16,345 nucleotides of DNA. Origin: an uncultured Opitutaceae bacterium. GTDB taxonomy: Bacteria; Verrucomicrobiota; Verrucomicrobiia; Opitutales; Opitutaceae. Location: NCBI GenBank assembly GCA_903885525.1, contig CAISJA010000341.1, positions 1 through 16,345 of the forward strand, given 5' to 3'. Within the stretch, counting starts at the first letter, position 1, and each line of letters opens with the position of its first letter. The translations under genes and the position numbers were made by a program. Positions 7,341 to 14,521 of the stretch are shown here, one piece after another. A model generated the notes under the pieces. The model was not told the DNA's origin. It did no database searches and was given only the letters and a program-made list of their open reading frames with translations.

Positions 7341-7718
7341 TCAAGGGTGGCGCTGGTAGATTTTTTGCAGAATCGAGGGGGCGGGAGGCGCGGTGGCTGT
7401 GCCGGCCCGGTGGCCCGACAGGCTGAAGCGCAGCAGGAGCTGCTCGTTCTCCCGGTCGAGCTGGAGGATTTGCAGAATGCGGGACCGGGTCTTCTCCATG
7501 GCCTGGCGGAAGCCAGGCTCGGGTTTCTCCAGGCGATGGGTGCCGCGCAGGGCGGCGAGGGTTTCATCCAGCCGGGCGAGGAGGCGGCGTTTCCGGTCCA
7601 GAAAGTCCGCATCAGGGGCGCGGCGGTGCTGCTGCAGGAAGCGATTCTCCTCCAACGTGAGTTCGTGCAACTCGTCGCAAAGTTTCTGGTGCTGCAAGAG
7701 TGCGTGCATCGGGCTCAT
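7341..7718 (-). CDS. Small coiled-coil protein, FlgN-like in pattern
   Basis: A 125-residue, mostly helical protein. Its layout is a helix with L-T-L-E-E-N-R-F-L (about 18-30), then F-L-D-R-K-R-R-L-L-A-R-L (about 39-50), then a long helix ending R-E-N-E-Q-L-L-L-R-F (about 88-98), and a proline-rich tail ending S-I-L-Q-K-I-Y. The E-rich, K-R-L-L and R-x-N-E-x-L-L order and the length recall FlgN flagellar-hook chaperones. Sequence identity by eye is low and no flagellar structural gene is in the window. It could equally be a lineage-specific cytoplasmic partner of the preceding TPR protein. Its ATG overlaps that gene's stop (ATGA, 7715-7718), so it is the last gene of a coupled trio. No signal peptide is seen. 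Confidence 0.72.
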   Translation of the reverse strand: MSPMHALLQHQKLCDELHELTLEENRFLQQHRRAPDADFLDRKRRLLARLDETLAALRGTHRLEKPEPGFRQAMEKTRSRILQILQLDRENEQLLLRFSLSGHRAGTATAPPAPSILQKIYQRHP

Positions 7719-9157
7719 GGGTGGGAGGGCGGTGGGGCGGGGTTGGCGGGAGTGGTGGCCGGAGCGGGTGCGGCATGCTGGCCGGTGGTCGTGGAAAAGT
7801 AGAGGGTGAGCTGATGGTCCGTCCGGTCGGTCCAGTCGAGATTGGTCAACCGCCAGGCCGCCATGCGGGCCAGCTCGGTCATCTCCGGCGGCACGGGAGC
7901 GCCGGATTTGGCATTGGCCAGTTCGGCGGCCCCATCGACGATCGATTGGTAGGCCGCCTTGGCGCGGTCCGCGAGGCGCAGGCGCTCGTAGCAGAGTGCA
8001 ATCTGGTATTCGACCGGCAGGCGCCAGGCCGGCTCGGGGGAGAGCGCCGCCAGGCCTTGGTAGATGGAGAGCGCATTCATGGTGTCGCCCTGCTGGAAAA
8101 AATCGTTGGCGAGCTGGTTGCCGGTGCGGCGCTGCCAGTAGGCCCAGCGTTTGGCGTCATCCGCCGATGCGGACTGCTCGCTGCGGAGCAGCTCCATCGT
8201 GACGGTGAGGGCTTCGTTCGGGTGGTTCAGCTGGCGCAGGGTGGTGGCGAGCAGGTAGCGCGCCTCGGGCACGTTTTCATCCCTGGGCCATTGGTCGAGG
8301 TAGCTGTGCAGGGTCTTCACCGCCCCGTCGAGATCGCCGGCGAGCTGCAGGGAGTAGGCGGATTTGAAGTGAGCCCGGGCCCGGTCGGCGGGCGCGAGAT
8401 CGAGCAGGCGGAGGCGGGAGAAAAACTTGCCGGCCTCCGCATACTGCCCGGTGGAAAAGTAGGTCTCGGCGATCTCGAACTGGGCGGTCTTGGCCAGCAG
8501 CTGGTAGTGTTCAAAGTTATCTGACTGCACCTTCAGGGTGGAGTTGATCACGCTGTAGAAGCGCGACACCGCCATGCCGCAGGCTCCGATCGCGCGCAGG
8601 GTGCGACCGAGATCGAGCAAGGCATCGGGGACACGGCTGTCATCCGGATAGTCCTTGAGGAATTTTTCGTAGATGGCGTCGGCCTTGGTATAGGCTCCTT
8701 GCAGCCGGTACATCCGGGCGAGGGCGAGCAGGGTCTCCCGCACATCCGCCTCACTGAACTCCCGGACGCCGATGATCTGCCGGAAAGCGATCTCGGCGGC
8801 GGCAAAATCGCCCCGATCCGTCAGTCGGTTGCCCAACTGAATGAGGCTGTGGGCTTCCGCATCCCGGGCGGAAACGGCGCTCTTGGCCGCCGGGTGGCGG
8901 TGATCGCCCGGTGCCTTGGGCGGCGGCTCGGCGGGAGGCGGGGCGGGTTTCTCCGTCCCGGGCGGGGCGGAGCCGCTGTCTTCCCCGCCGGGGGTCTCGG
9001 TCCGGGCGGCCAGGTCCGGCGCGGTGGCGGCCGGTCCCGGAGCGGCGCGGCTGGCCGGCTTGGCTTGCTGCTCCTCCTCACCCCGGGTGAGGACAACGCG
9101 GAGGAGGCAGAGGGTGAGGCAGGCGGCCCGCCCGGTGGCGGTGGAGAAGCGGATCAT
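7715..9157 (-). CDS. Exported tetratricopeptide-repeat protein
   Basis: A 480-residue protein. Residues 1-25 form a basic then hydrophobic stretch (M-I-R-F..A-A-C-L-T-L-C-L-L-R-V-V-L) that may be a signal peptide or anchor; an arginine inside it makes the call less sure, and there is no good lipobox. Residues 28-98 are a proline/alanine/glutamate-rich linker. From about 100 to 450 there are repeated helical pairs with TPR spacing, for example G-N-R-L-T-D-R-G-D-F-A-A-A-E, then Y-R-L-Q-G-A-Y-T-K-A-D-A-I-Y, then Y-F-S-T-G-Q-Y-A-E-A-G-K-F-F. The pattern resembles periplasmic YbgF/BamD-like scaffolds, which hold other envelope proteins together. Its start overlaps the upstream stop (ATGA at 9154-9157) and its stop overlaps the next start in the same way. 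The exact partner is unknown. Confidence 0.85.
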   Translation of the reverse strand: MIRFSTATGRAACLTLCLLRVVLTRGEEEQQAKPASRAAPGPAATAPDLAARTETPGGEDSGSAPPGTEKPAPPPAEPPPKAPGDHRHPAAKSAVSARDAEAHSLIQLGNRLTDRGDFAAAEIAFRQIIGVREFSEADVRETLLALARMYRLQGAYTKADAIYEKFLKDYPDDSRVPDALLDLGRTLRAIGACGMAVSRFYSVINSTLKVQSDNFEHYQLLAKTAQFEIAETYFSTGQYAEAGKFFSRLRLLDLAPADRARAHFKSAYSLQLAGDLDGAVKTLHSYLDQWPRDENVPEARYLLATTLRQLNHPNEALTVTMELLRSEQSASADDAKRWAYWQRRTGNQLANDFFQQGDTMNALSIYQGLAALSPEPAWRLPVEYQIALCYERLRLADRAKAAYQSIVDGAAELANAKSGAPVPPEMTELARMAAWRLTNLDWTDRTDHQLTLYFSTTTGQHAAPAPATTPANPAPPPSHP

Positions 9158-9702
9158 TGCAGGCGATAGGTGGCGGTGCTGGGCGGCTGACGGCCCGGCG
9201 GCAGGGGCGCGGGCGTGTCGTTGGTGCTGCTGCCGGGGAATTGGAAGAAAGGAAGAAAATCCTCCGCTTTGACCTTGGGCCGAGTTTCGTCCGGGATGAT
9301 CTGGAGCGGAATTTTGGCTTCGGGTTTTTCCTTTTCTGCGGGAGGCGGGCCGCTTTCGGCGAGAGGCGCGAGGGCAGCCGCCGGCTTGGCCAGCGGGGCA
9401 TCGACCAGCCTATCCGGCTTGGATACGGAGGGCGACTCGGCCGGGGGGGCGGGGGCGACAATCTTCGGAGGCGCTCCGGCGGGCAGTTGGGTGCTGAGAT
9501 CAGGTGGTGGCGAGGCCTCAGTAAAGCGCAGAGGCATAACGCCGGCCACCCGAAGATATGGTCGGTTGGTGATCCCTCCGCCCGCAGGGTCGGAGAAGAT
9601 CAATGGTGAGGTGATGGCCACAACAGGAGCGAGCCAGATGAACAGAATAACGACTGCTCGCGGAACGCCCTTGGGAGGTGGTCGTGGTACGCGAAAATAC
9701 AT
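9154..9702 (-). CDS. Membrane-anchored proline-rich protein of unknown function
   Basis: A 182-residue protein. A short basic N-terminus (M-Y-F-R-V-P-R-P-P-P-K) is followed by one hydrophobic segment (about 15-36), so it is probably anchored in the inner membrane with the rest outside the cytoplasm. The remainder is low-complexity and rich in Pro, Ala, Lys and Glu. Two denser segments look like real motifs: P-L-R-F-T-E-A-S-P-P-P-D-L (about 56-68) and I-P-L-Q-I-I-P-D-E-T-R-P (about 131-142), with D-F-L-P-F-F-Q-F-P soon after. I do not recognise a family. It is the first gene of the trio and its stop overlaps the TPR gene start. The TonB-like design (anchor plus proline-rich spacer) suggests a bridging role, which is inference only. 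Confidence 0.75.
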   Translation of the reverse strand: MYFRVPRPPPKGVPRAVVILFIWLAPVVAITSPLIFSDPAGGGITNRPYLRVAGVMPLRFTEASPPPDLSTQLPAGAPPKIVAPAPPAESPSVSKPDRLVDAPLAKPAAALAPLAESGPPPAEKEKPEAKIPLQIIPDETRPKVKAEDFLPFFQFPGSSTNDTPAPLPPGRQPPSTATYRLQ

Positions 9703-9846
9703 GTTGGGTGGTACGGTCCATAGTGAGGATCGGTCTGGTTCGCTTTAGAAAGTATCGGTGTGGGGGCACCAGACTGTAGCCCTTTTCGCAACTCTTCCTG
9801 ACGCGGCGGCGGACTGCCCCCCCGGGGGGGCGGGCGGGAGCGAGGA
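9703..9846 (-). promoter_or_regulatory. Intergenic region likely to hold the promoter of the three-gene cassette
   Basis: This is the only gap longer than 50 nt between the kinase gene and the cassette. It contains the least GC-rich bases of the neighbourhood (around 9740-9760 and 9780-9795), consistent with a promoter reading leftward. I could not find a convincing -35/-10 pair with normal spacing. The 14-bp run of seven C then seven G lies at 9817-9830, just after the kinase stop. Confidence 0.3.
9817..9830. repeat. C7G7 perfect palindrome
   Basis: Seven C followed by seven G form an uninterrupted palindrome 17 nt beyond the stop of the hybrid kinase gene. It could fold back only as a tight GC stem, with no T-run after it on either strand, so a terminator role is doubtful. 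Such a homopolymer pair is also prone to length errors in replication and sequencing. Confidence 0.6.
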
Positions 9847-11757
9847 TCAGGGCTTGTCGAGCATGTCCCGGATGTGGCGCCCGAGCTCATCCAAGGTGTA
9901 GGGTTTCTTCAGAAACTCCTTTTGGCCAAGGCTGACAAAATCGGCGCGGGCTTCGGAGGTCAGGTGGCCGGTCAGGATCATGACCTTGAGCGCCGGATGG
10001 GTGGCCCGGATCACGCGGAGCACTTCCACGCCATTGGCCCCCGGCATGTTAAGATCGAGGAGCACGGCATCGTAAGTCCGGCCTTGGTCCGACAAGCGTT
10101 CGATGGCTTCCAGCCCGTCCGAAGCACTGGCGACCACGTAGCCCTTGCGGGAAAGGGCGGCTTCCAGCAGGAAGCGCAAGGGAGGCTCGTCCTCCACGAT
10201 GAGCAGAGTCTCCGTTCCGCCGGGGAAATCGGCGGCTTTGGGCGTCGCCGGCGTGACGATGGCGGTGTCCGCCAGGGGCAGGAACACCTGGAAGGTACTG
10301 CCGACCTCCAGCGCGCTTTCCACCTCGATGGTGCCGCTGTGGCTGGTGACGATGCCATACACGACGGACAGCCCCAAACCGGTGCCTTTGTTCACGGGCT
10401 TCGTCGTGAAAAACGGCTCAAAGATCCTGGCCCGCACTTCCGGGCTCATGCCCGTGCCGGTATCGGCCACGGACAGGCAGGCGTAGGCACGTCCGACGGG
10501 GAGCTCGGCCGGAGCCGATTGCCCGTCGACGATGCGCGTGGAGACGGTGATGGTGCCGCCGAGGGGCATGGCATCGCGGGCATTGACGCAGAGGTTCAGA
10601 ATGATCTGCTGTAGCTGGTTTTGATCGGCGAGGAGCGGCGGCAGATGGGGGTCGAGCCCGAGGTTGAAGCTGATGTTCCGCGGGAAGGTCTCGGCGAGGA
10701 GGGCGACGATGTCCTTGGTCTGCTGGTTCAGGTCGAGGGCCGTGAACTTGATCTCGGCCTTGCGGCTGAAGGTCAGGATCTGGCGGACCAATCCCGTGGC
10801 CCGCTGGGCCGCCCGCTTGATTTCACGGACGCTTTTCTGGATGGCAATGGCATCGCCGGTGTTCAGCTGGGCAAACTCGGCATACCCGTTGATCACCGCG
10901 ATGATGTTGTTGAAATCGTGGGCGATGCCGCCGGCCAGGGTGCCCAGGCTCTCCATTTTCTGGGCCTGGCGGAGCTGATCCTCCAGAACCCTGCGGCTGG
11001 TGATGTCCTCCCGCATGCAGAGCAGGTTGGTGACCTCCCCCGCCGGGTTGCGCAGGCACGACACGGTGACGGATTCCCAGATCCGCTTGCCCCCCGGCCG
11101 GTCCCGGGCGAGATCGCCGTTCCAGTTCCCCCCGGTCTGCACAGTGGACAGAAATTTCTGATAGGACGCCTCATCGGGATGCCCTTCCCGCAGCACCTGG
11201 ACGTTGTTGTCGAGAATCTCTTCCAGGGTATGGCCGGTGGCTTCGGTGAACTTGGCATTCACATATTGGACGTTGCCCTCCGCATCGGTGATGGCGATCG
11301 CGACCGGGGATTGCTCGACGGCGCGGGACAGTTTGAAATACTGGTCTTCCGCCACGCGTTGGCGGGTGATGTCGTGCCCGACGGCCCGGACGCCGATCCC
11401 GCTCTTGCCGTCGCCCGTGGTCAGCAGCGTCTCTTCCCAAGATATCCAGCGCCACCCCAACTGGGTCAGCCAGCGGTGTTCGCGCTCCAGCCGGAGGGGC
11501 CTTTGCTGCAATTCGGCATCGGTGGATTGCAGAGCGGCGATGTCGTCCTGGTGCAGAAAGGTGCTGACGGGCCGGCCGTCCAATTCCGTCCAAGTGCTGC
11601 CGAATTTCCGAATGAAGGAGTGATTGGCAGCCAGCATCCGGCCCTGCCAATCGCGGCAATAGACCAGGGCCGCGCTGTCCGCCCAGGCTCCCAGCAAATC
11701 GGCGGGAGACGGACGTGCAGCGGCGTTCGCGCAAGAATCGCTACTTACGACAGACAT
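9847..11757 (-). CDS. Hybrid sensor histidine kinase (PAS-PAS-HisKA-HATPase-receiver)
   Basis: A 636-residue protein with no membrane helix, so a cytoplasmic sensor. Two PAS domains cover about 20-130 and 145-255, each ending in a PAC-type D-I-T motif. The dimerisation and phosphoacceptor region has H280 in G-G-I-A-H-D-F-N-N-I. The ATPase domain shows the N box (L-N-L-C-V-N-A-R-D-A-M, 386-397), G1 (D-T-G-T-G-M, 432-437), F box (F-E-P-F-F-T-T-K) and G2 (G-T-G-L-G-L-S, 458-464). A C-terminal receiver (about 516-634) has acidic E522/D523, phosphoacceptor D568 and K618 before proline. All key residues are present. No output domain exists, so the signal must leave by phosphotransfer or protein contact. 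It follows the HDOD gene by 45 nt and is probably co-transcribed. The signal sensed is unknown. Confidence 0.95.
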   Translation of the reverse strand: MSVVSSDSCANAAARPSPADLLGAWADSAALVYCRDWQGRMLAANHSFIRKFGSTWTELDGRPVSTFLHQDDIAALQSTDAELQQRPLRLEREHRWLTQLGWRWISWEETLLTTGDGKSGIGVRAVGHDITRQRVAEDQYFKLSRAVEQSPVAIAITDAEGNVQYVNAKFTEATGHTLEEILDNNVQVLREGHPDEASYQKFLSTVQTGGNWNGDLARDRPGGKRIWESVTVSCLRNPAGEVTNLLCMREDITSRRVLEDQLRQAQKMESLGTLAGGIAHDFNNIIAVINGYAEFAQLNTGDAIAIQKSVREIKRAAQRATGLVRQILTFSRKAEIKFTALDLNQQTKDIVALLAETFPRNISFNLGLDPHLPPLLADQNQLQQIILNLCVNARDAMPLGGTITVSTRIVDGQSAPAELPVGRAYACLSVADTGTGMSPEVRARIFEPFFTTKPVNKGTGLGLSVVYGIVTSHSGTIEVESALEVGSTFQVFLPLADTAIVTPATPKAADFPGGTETLLIVEDEPPLRFLLEAALSRKGYVVASASDGLEAIERLSDQGRTYDAVLLDLNMPGANGVEVLRVIRATHPALKVMILTGHLTSEARADFVSLGQKEFLKKPYTLDELGRHIRDMLDKP

Positions 11758-11802
11758 GCTGACAGTTTATCGTCTCTCCCGGGGTAATCTTAAGCCCGGA
11801 GT

Positions 11803-12738
11803 CTAGCTCTTTGCCGGGGGAGAGCCGGTGTCTTCCAGCAATCCGCTCAACAGGGTGGGCAGCTGATGGAGGGCATTGGCAATATGGGCTCGGGCCAACG
11901 CCGATTCGGGTCCCTCGTGTTCGTAGAGGATCTTCCAGCCGGCCAGCTGCAGCCAGGAATCGGCGGGGAGCGGTGGAATCAATTCAAATCCTCCGGAAAT
12001 GCCGGCATGGCGGACCAGATGATCGCCCACTTGGACGGCGGCCGCGAAGAGCCGGTGACGGGTGGCCCGTTCCGGCTCGACGTGATAACGGACGGCAAAG
12101 ATGATTTCCTCGGAGAGACGGTGTTTGCCGAGATAGTGGGCCCCGATCTGGGCGTGGTCCCAACCGATCAGCCGGCGCTCCATGGCGCAGACTTCGGCCG
12201 CACTGTCGTGGGGCGTCCGCGTGATTTCCGCCAGTTCATGGGGAAAGCAATATGCCATCACCACCTTGCCGATGTTATGGAGGAGCCCGACGAGATAAAC
12301 CGTTTCATCGTCATTCGCATGGGAGGTGGCGTTCAGGATTTCCCGGGTCAGCACCGCACTGGCGATGCTGTGGGTCCACAATTCCTTCCAGGGCAGGGGC
12401 ACGGGTGTCGCCTGCTGCAGCCGTTCCAGCTCCTCCAGCACGGGCGTGGCCATGGAGAGTTCGCGGATTTGGCGCAGCCCGAGAAAGAAGACCGCCTCCT
12501 CGATGTTGTTGACCCGGGCGGAAAGACCGAAATAGACGGAATTGACGATGCGGAGCAGACGGGCCGAGAGCGAGGGATCCCGTCGGATGATTTCGGCGAT
12601 CTGGGAGGTCAGGCTGGTGTCCGACTTTACCAGGTCGCTCAAGGCCAGGTTGTTGACCTGGAGGGAGGCCAGTTTGGGACATGACTCAATCCGGCGGCGG
12701 ATATCCGCGTCAGAGAGCGGCGTGAATGAGGAGGACAT
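11803..12738 (-). CDS. HDOD-domain signalling protein
   Basis: A 311-residue protein. The HDOD domain covers about 15-225: it opens with P-K-L-A-S-L, then D-P-S-L-S-A-R-L-L-R-I-V-N-S-V-Y-F-G, N-N-I-E-E-A-V-F-F-L-G, and L-V-G-L-L-H-N-I-G-K at about 149-158. The classical HD metal pair is H-N here (H154, N155). HDOD domains are in general thought to be non-catalytic relatives of HD phosphohydrolases that act in signalling, often near motility or chemotaxis genes. The C-terminal 85 residues are helical and have no clear domain. I chose the ATG at 12738 because the first recognisable family sequence follows it. A GTG at 12861 would add 41 residues of uncertain quality. It is followed by the hybrid kinase on the same strand. 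Confidence 0.92.
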   Translation of the reverse strand: MSSSFTPLSDADIRRRIESCPKLASLQVNNLALSDLVKSDTSLTSQIAEIIRRDPSLSARLLRIVNSVYFGLSARVNNIEEAVFFLGLRQIRELSMATPVLEELERLQQATPVPLPWKELWTHSIASAVLTREILNATSHANDDETVYLVGLLHNIGKVVMAYCFPHELAEITRTPHDSAAEVCAMERRLIGWDHAQIGAHYLGKHRLSEEIIFAVRYHVEPERATRHRLFAAAVQVGDHLVRHAGISGGFELIPPLPADSWLQLAGWKILYEHEGPESALARAHIANALHQLPTLLSGLLEDTGSPPAKS

Positions 12739-12901
12739 GCTGGGGTGACAGGGTCGGGCCTCCGCCGCGGCAGGAACGTGGGTGCGGCGGGAGAGCGATG
12801 CAGGTTTGATCGTCAGGGCCGCCGCTGACTTGAGGGATTTTTGCCGAACGGCGTGCAGCACAGGCTGGCCGGAGCCTGGGTCCCGGGACCGGGCCGGCGC
12901 C
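12739..12901 (-). other. Gap between the DUF115 and HDOD genes; start of the HDOD gene uncertain
   Basis: These 163 nt contain no stop in the HDOD frame between 12739 and 12861, so an N-terminal extension from a GTG at 12861 cannot be excluded. The encoded extension is basic and alanine-rich with no motif. I see no convincing promoter in this stretch. Confidence 0.4.
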
Positions 12902-14521
12902 TCACTCCCAGTCCGGCTGAGTCAGCCTTGCGCACAAGGTCTGGGCCTCCTCCAGCAAGCGGAGCCACAACGAGGGAGAGATCGGTCGCGCCAGATCAAG
13001 ATAGGGAGCCACCCGGCCAGTGTAATTGCCCCAGAGGGGGTGAGGGTGGTTGTCCTGGAAGAGGGCCGAATAGGCGAGGAAGGCTTTTTCTGATTGCCCG
13101 TGGGCAAGCTCATGCCGGGCCTGGGCGATGCGCGCCGCGGCATTTTGGGCGAGGCCGGCCAGGTGCCGCTGCAGCTTCGCGGCCTCGGGACCGGTGAGCG
13201 CACGGGCGGGTGCGAGCAGTTCCAGGCGGGAGGCTTTGTCTGCGCCGGCGGCGGGCAGGGCCCAGTCCGCGGGGTGGATCAGGCGGGTGTTGCGCAAGCG
13301 CGCCCCCCGGTCGGTGACGTTGTGGACCAGGCCGGGGGGAAGCCCGGCGCAGCGGTGGTCGAAATAGTGCCAATCCCGGTAGACATGGGTCGCCACTTCG
13401 GCGCGGTAATTCCCCGGCACCTTGAAATAATTCTTTCCCGACTGATGCTTTATATCCTCCTGCGCAATCGCGTCGCAATGCAGGCGGGGGACGCTGGCGC
13501 TGTCGACGGCATGATCCATGCCGAACAGGCAGATCGGGCTGCATCCGAGGTAAAGCGCCAGCTCGAAGGCGGTGATGCCGCAATTGTTGGCCACCCGCGG
13601 CCCGGTCTGCGGTGCGCCGAGCTGCGCCAAGGCCAGCTCCGTCTTCTGCGCTCCCGAAATGAAATACGTCCGGTCGGCCGGCAGGCGCTCGCGCCACTCG
13701 GGCAGGGCGGCGCTGGCGAGGATCATCCGGTCGGGCAGGGGCGCGCCCGGGGGCAGGCATTTCTCCGGCGTTTTCCTGGCGTCAATCGACACAGCGAAAT
13801 CGACCGGGATGCCGCCGCGAGCCAGGGCCGGCAGGGCGCTGTCCGCGGCGAACACCACCGCTTGCCGGGCAAAGTGCGCCAGGGGGGCAAGGGCGGCGTC
13901 AAGCGAAGGTCCGGCCCCGCAGACCAACGCCGGCATGCCGGCGAGAGCATTCGCCCAGCAGTCGGGGATCCGCCGGCCCAGATAGGCGCGCAGATTGGCC
14001 AGAATGTTTTTTTGAAAGAGAAAGCTGACTTGCTCGAAAAAAACCCGGGCCTGGGCGTGGGCCTCGAACTGGGCGAAAATCGCCTCCACGATCGGCAGGC
14101 AGGCGTTGGCCGCAGCCCCGATGGCATCCGTGGTCAGATAGACCGAGGGCAGCCGGCTTTTGTCGAGTTCGATCAATTCCGAGACCGTCTGGGCCGCCGG
14201 GAGGGAATCGGGCCGGCCGAGCGTGACCGTCTTCACCGGGAGAGATGCGGGGCGGATCTGCTCTGGCAGGCCGGCGGCCTCGCTGACGCGGAACCAGAGA
14301 ACGTGGGAGTAGCTGCTCAGATCCAGGCCCTGCACCTGGTCCAGGTCCCCGACCACGATGCACGTGCGGGCCCCCGGACTGGGCTGGGCCGAGACGATGC
14401 CAGCCATTCCGGTGGAAGCTGAGGCGGGAGGCTCGGGGGCAGGCAGCGGTGAACCGGCCGGATGCACGGTGCCGGCGGTTTTGATCCCGGTGGCGGTTGC
14501 CGGGTTAGTGGTCAGGGGCAT
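12902..14521 (-). CDS. DUF115 / MptE-like protein, Maf-type putative glycosyltransferase
   Basis: A 539-residue protein from the ATG at 14521. Residues 1-50 are low-complexity (Pro, Ala, Thr). The DUF115 core shows V-C-G-A-G-P-S-L-D at about 200-208, then A-D-S-A-L-P-A-L-A-R-G-G-I-P-V-D-F-A-V-S-I-D-A (about 226-248, written residue by residue), and later C-L-F-G-M-D-H-A at about 331-338. This is the core shared by 6-hydroxymethylpterin pyrophosphokinase MptE-like proteins and the motility accessory factors (Maf) that attach nonulosonic acids to flagellin. It overlaps the upstream glycosyltransferase gene by 10 nt, which favours a glycosylation job. An upstream in-frame start at 14596 would add 25 basic, cysteine-containing residues deep inside the neighbouring gene and seems less likely. 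Acceptor and sugar are unknown. Confidence 0.88.
   Translation of the reverse strand: MPLTTNPATATGIKTAGTVHPAGSPLPAPEPPASASTGMAGIVSAQPSPGARTCIVVGDLDQVQGLDLSSYSHVLWFRVSEAAGLPEQIRPASLPVKTVTLGRPDSLPAAQTVSELIELDKSRLPSVYLTTDAIGAAANACLPIVEAIFAQFEAHAQARVFFEQVSFLFQKNILANLRAYLGRRIPDCWANALAGMPALVCGAGPSLDAALAPLAHFARQAVVFAADSALPALARGGIPVDFAVSIDARKTPEKCLPPGAPLPDRMILASAALPEWRERLPADRTYFISGAQKTELALAQLGAPQTGPRVANNCGITAFELALYLGCSPICLFGMDHAVDSASVPRLHCDAIAQEDIKHQSGKNYFKVPGNYRAEVATHVYRDWHYFDHRCAGLPPGLVHNVTDRGARLRNTRLIHPADWALPAAGADKASRLELLAPARALTGPEAAKLQRHLAGLAQNAAARIAQARHELAHGQSEKAFLAYSALFQDNHPHPLWGNYTGRVAPYLDLARPISPSLWLRLLEEAQTLCARLTQPDWE

Noticed and set aside
9727..9747. Possible sigma-28 (flagellar) promoter on the minus strand: TAAAG followed by CCGAT
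   Set aside because: The spacing between the two boxes is about five bases too short for the known consensus, and the second box is incomplete.
11779..11799. Hairpin CCGGG/CCCGG with an 11-nt loop between the HDOD and kinase genes
   Set aside because: Short stem, long loop and no T-run on the minus strand; not enough to call a terminator or a leader structure.
12812..12842. Hairpin GTCAG/CTGAC followed by a run of five T on the plus strand
   Set aside because: It has terminator-like orientation only for the plus strand, where no gene ends; the stem is just five pairs with eight T-poor bases before the T-run.
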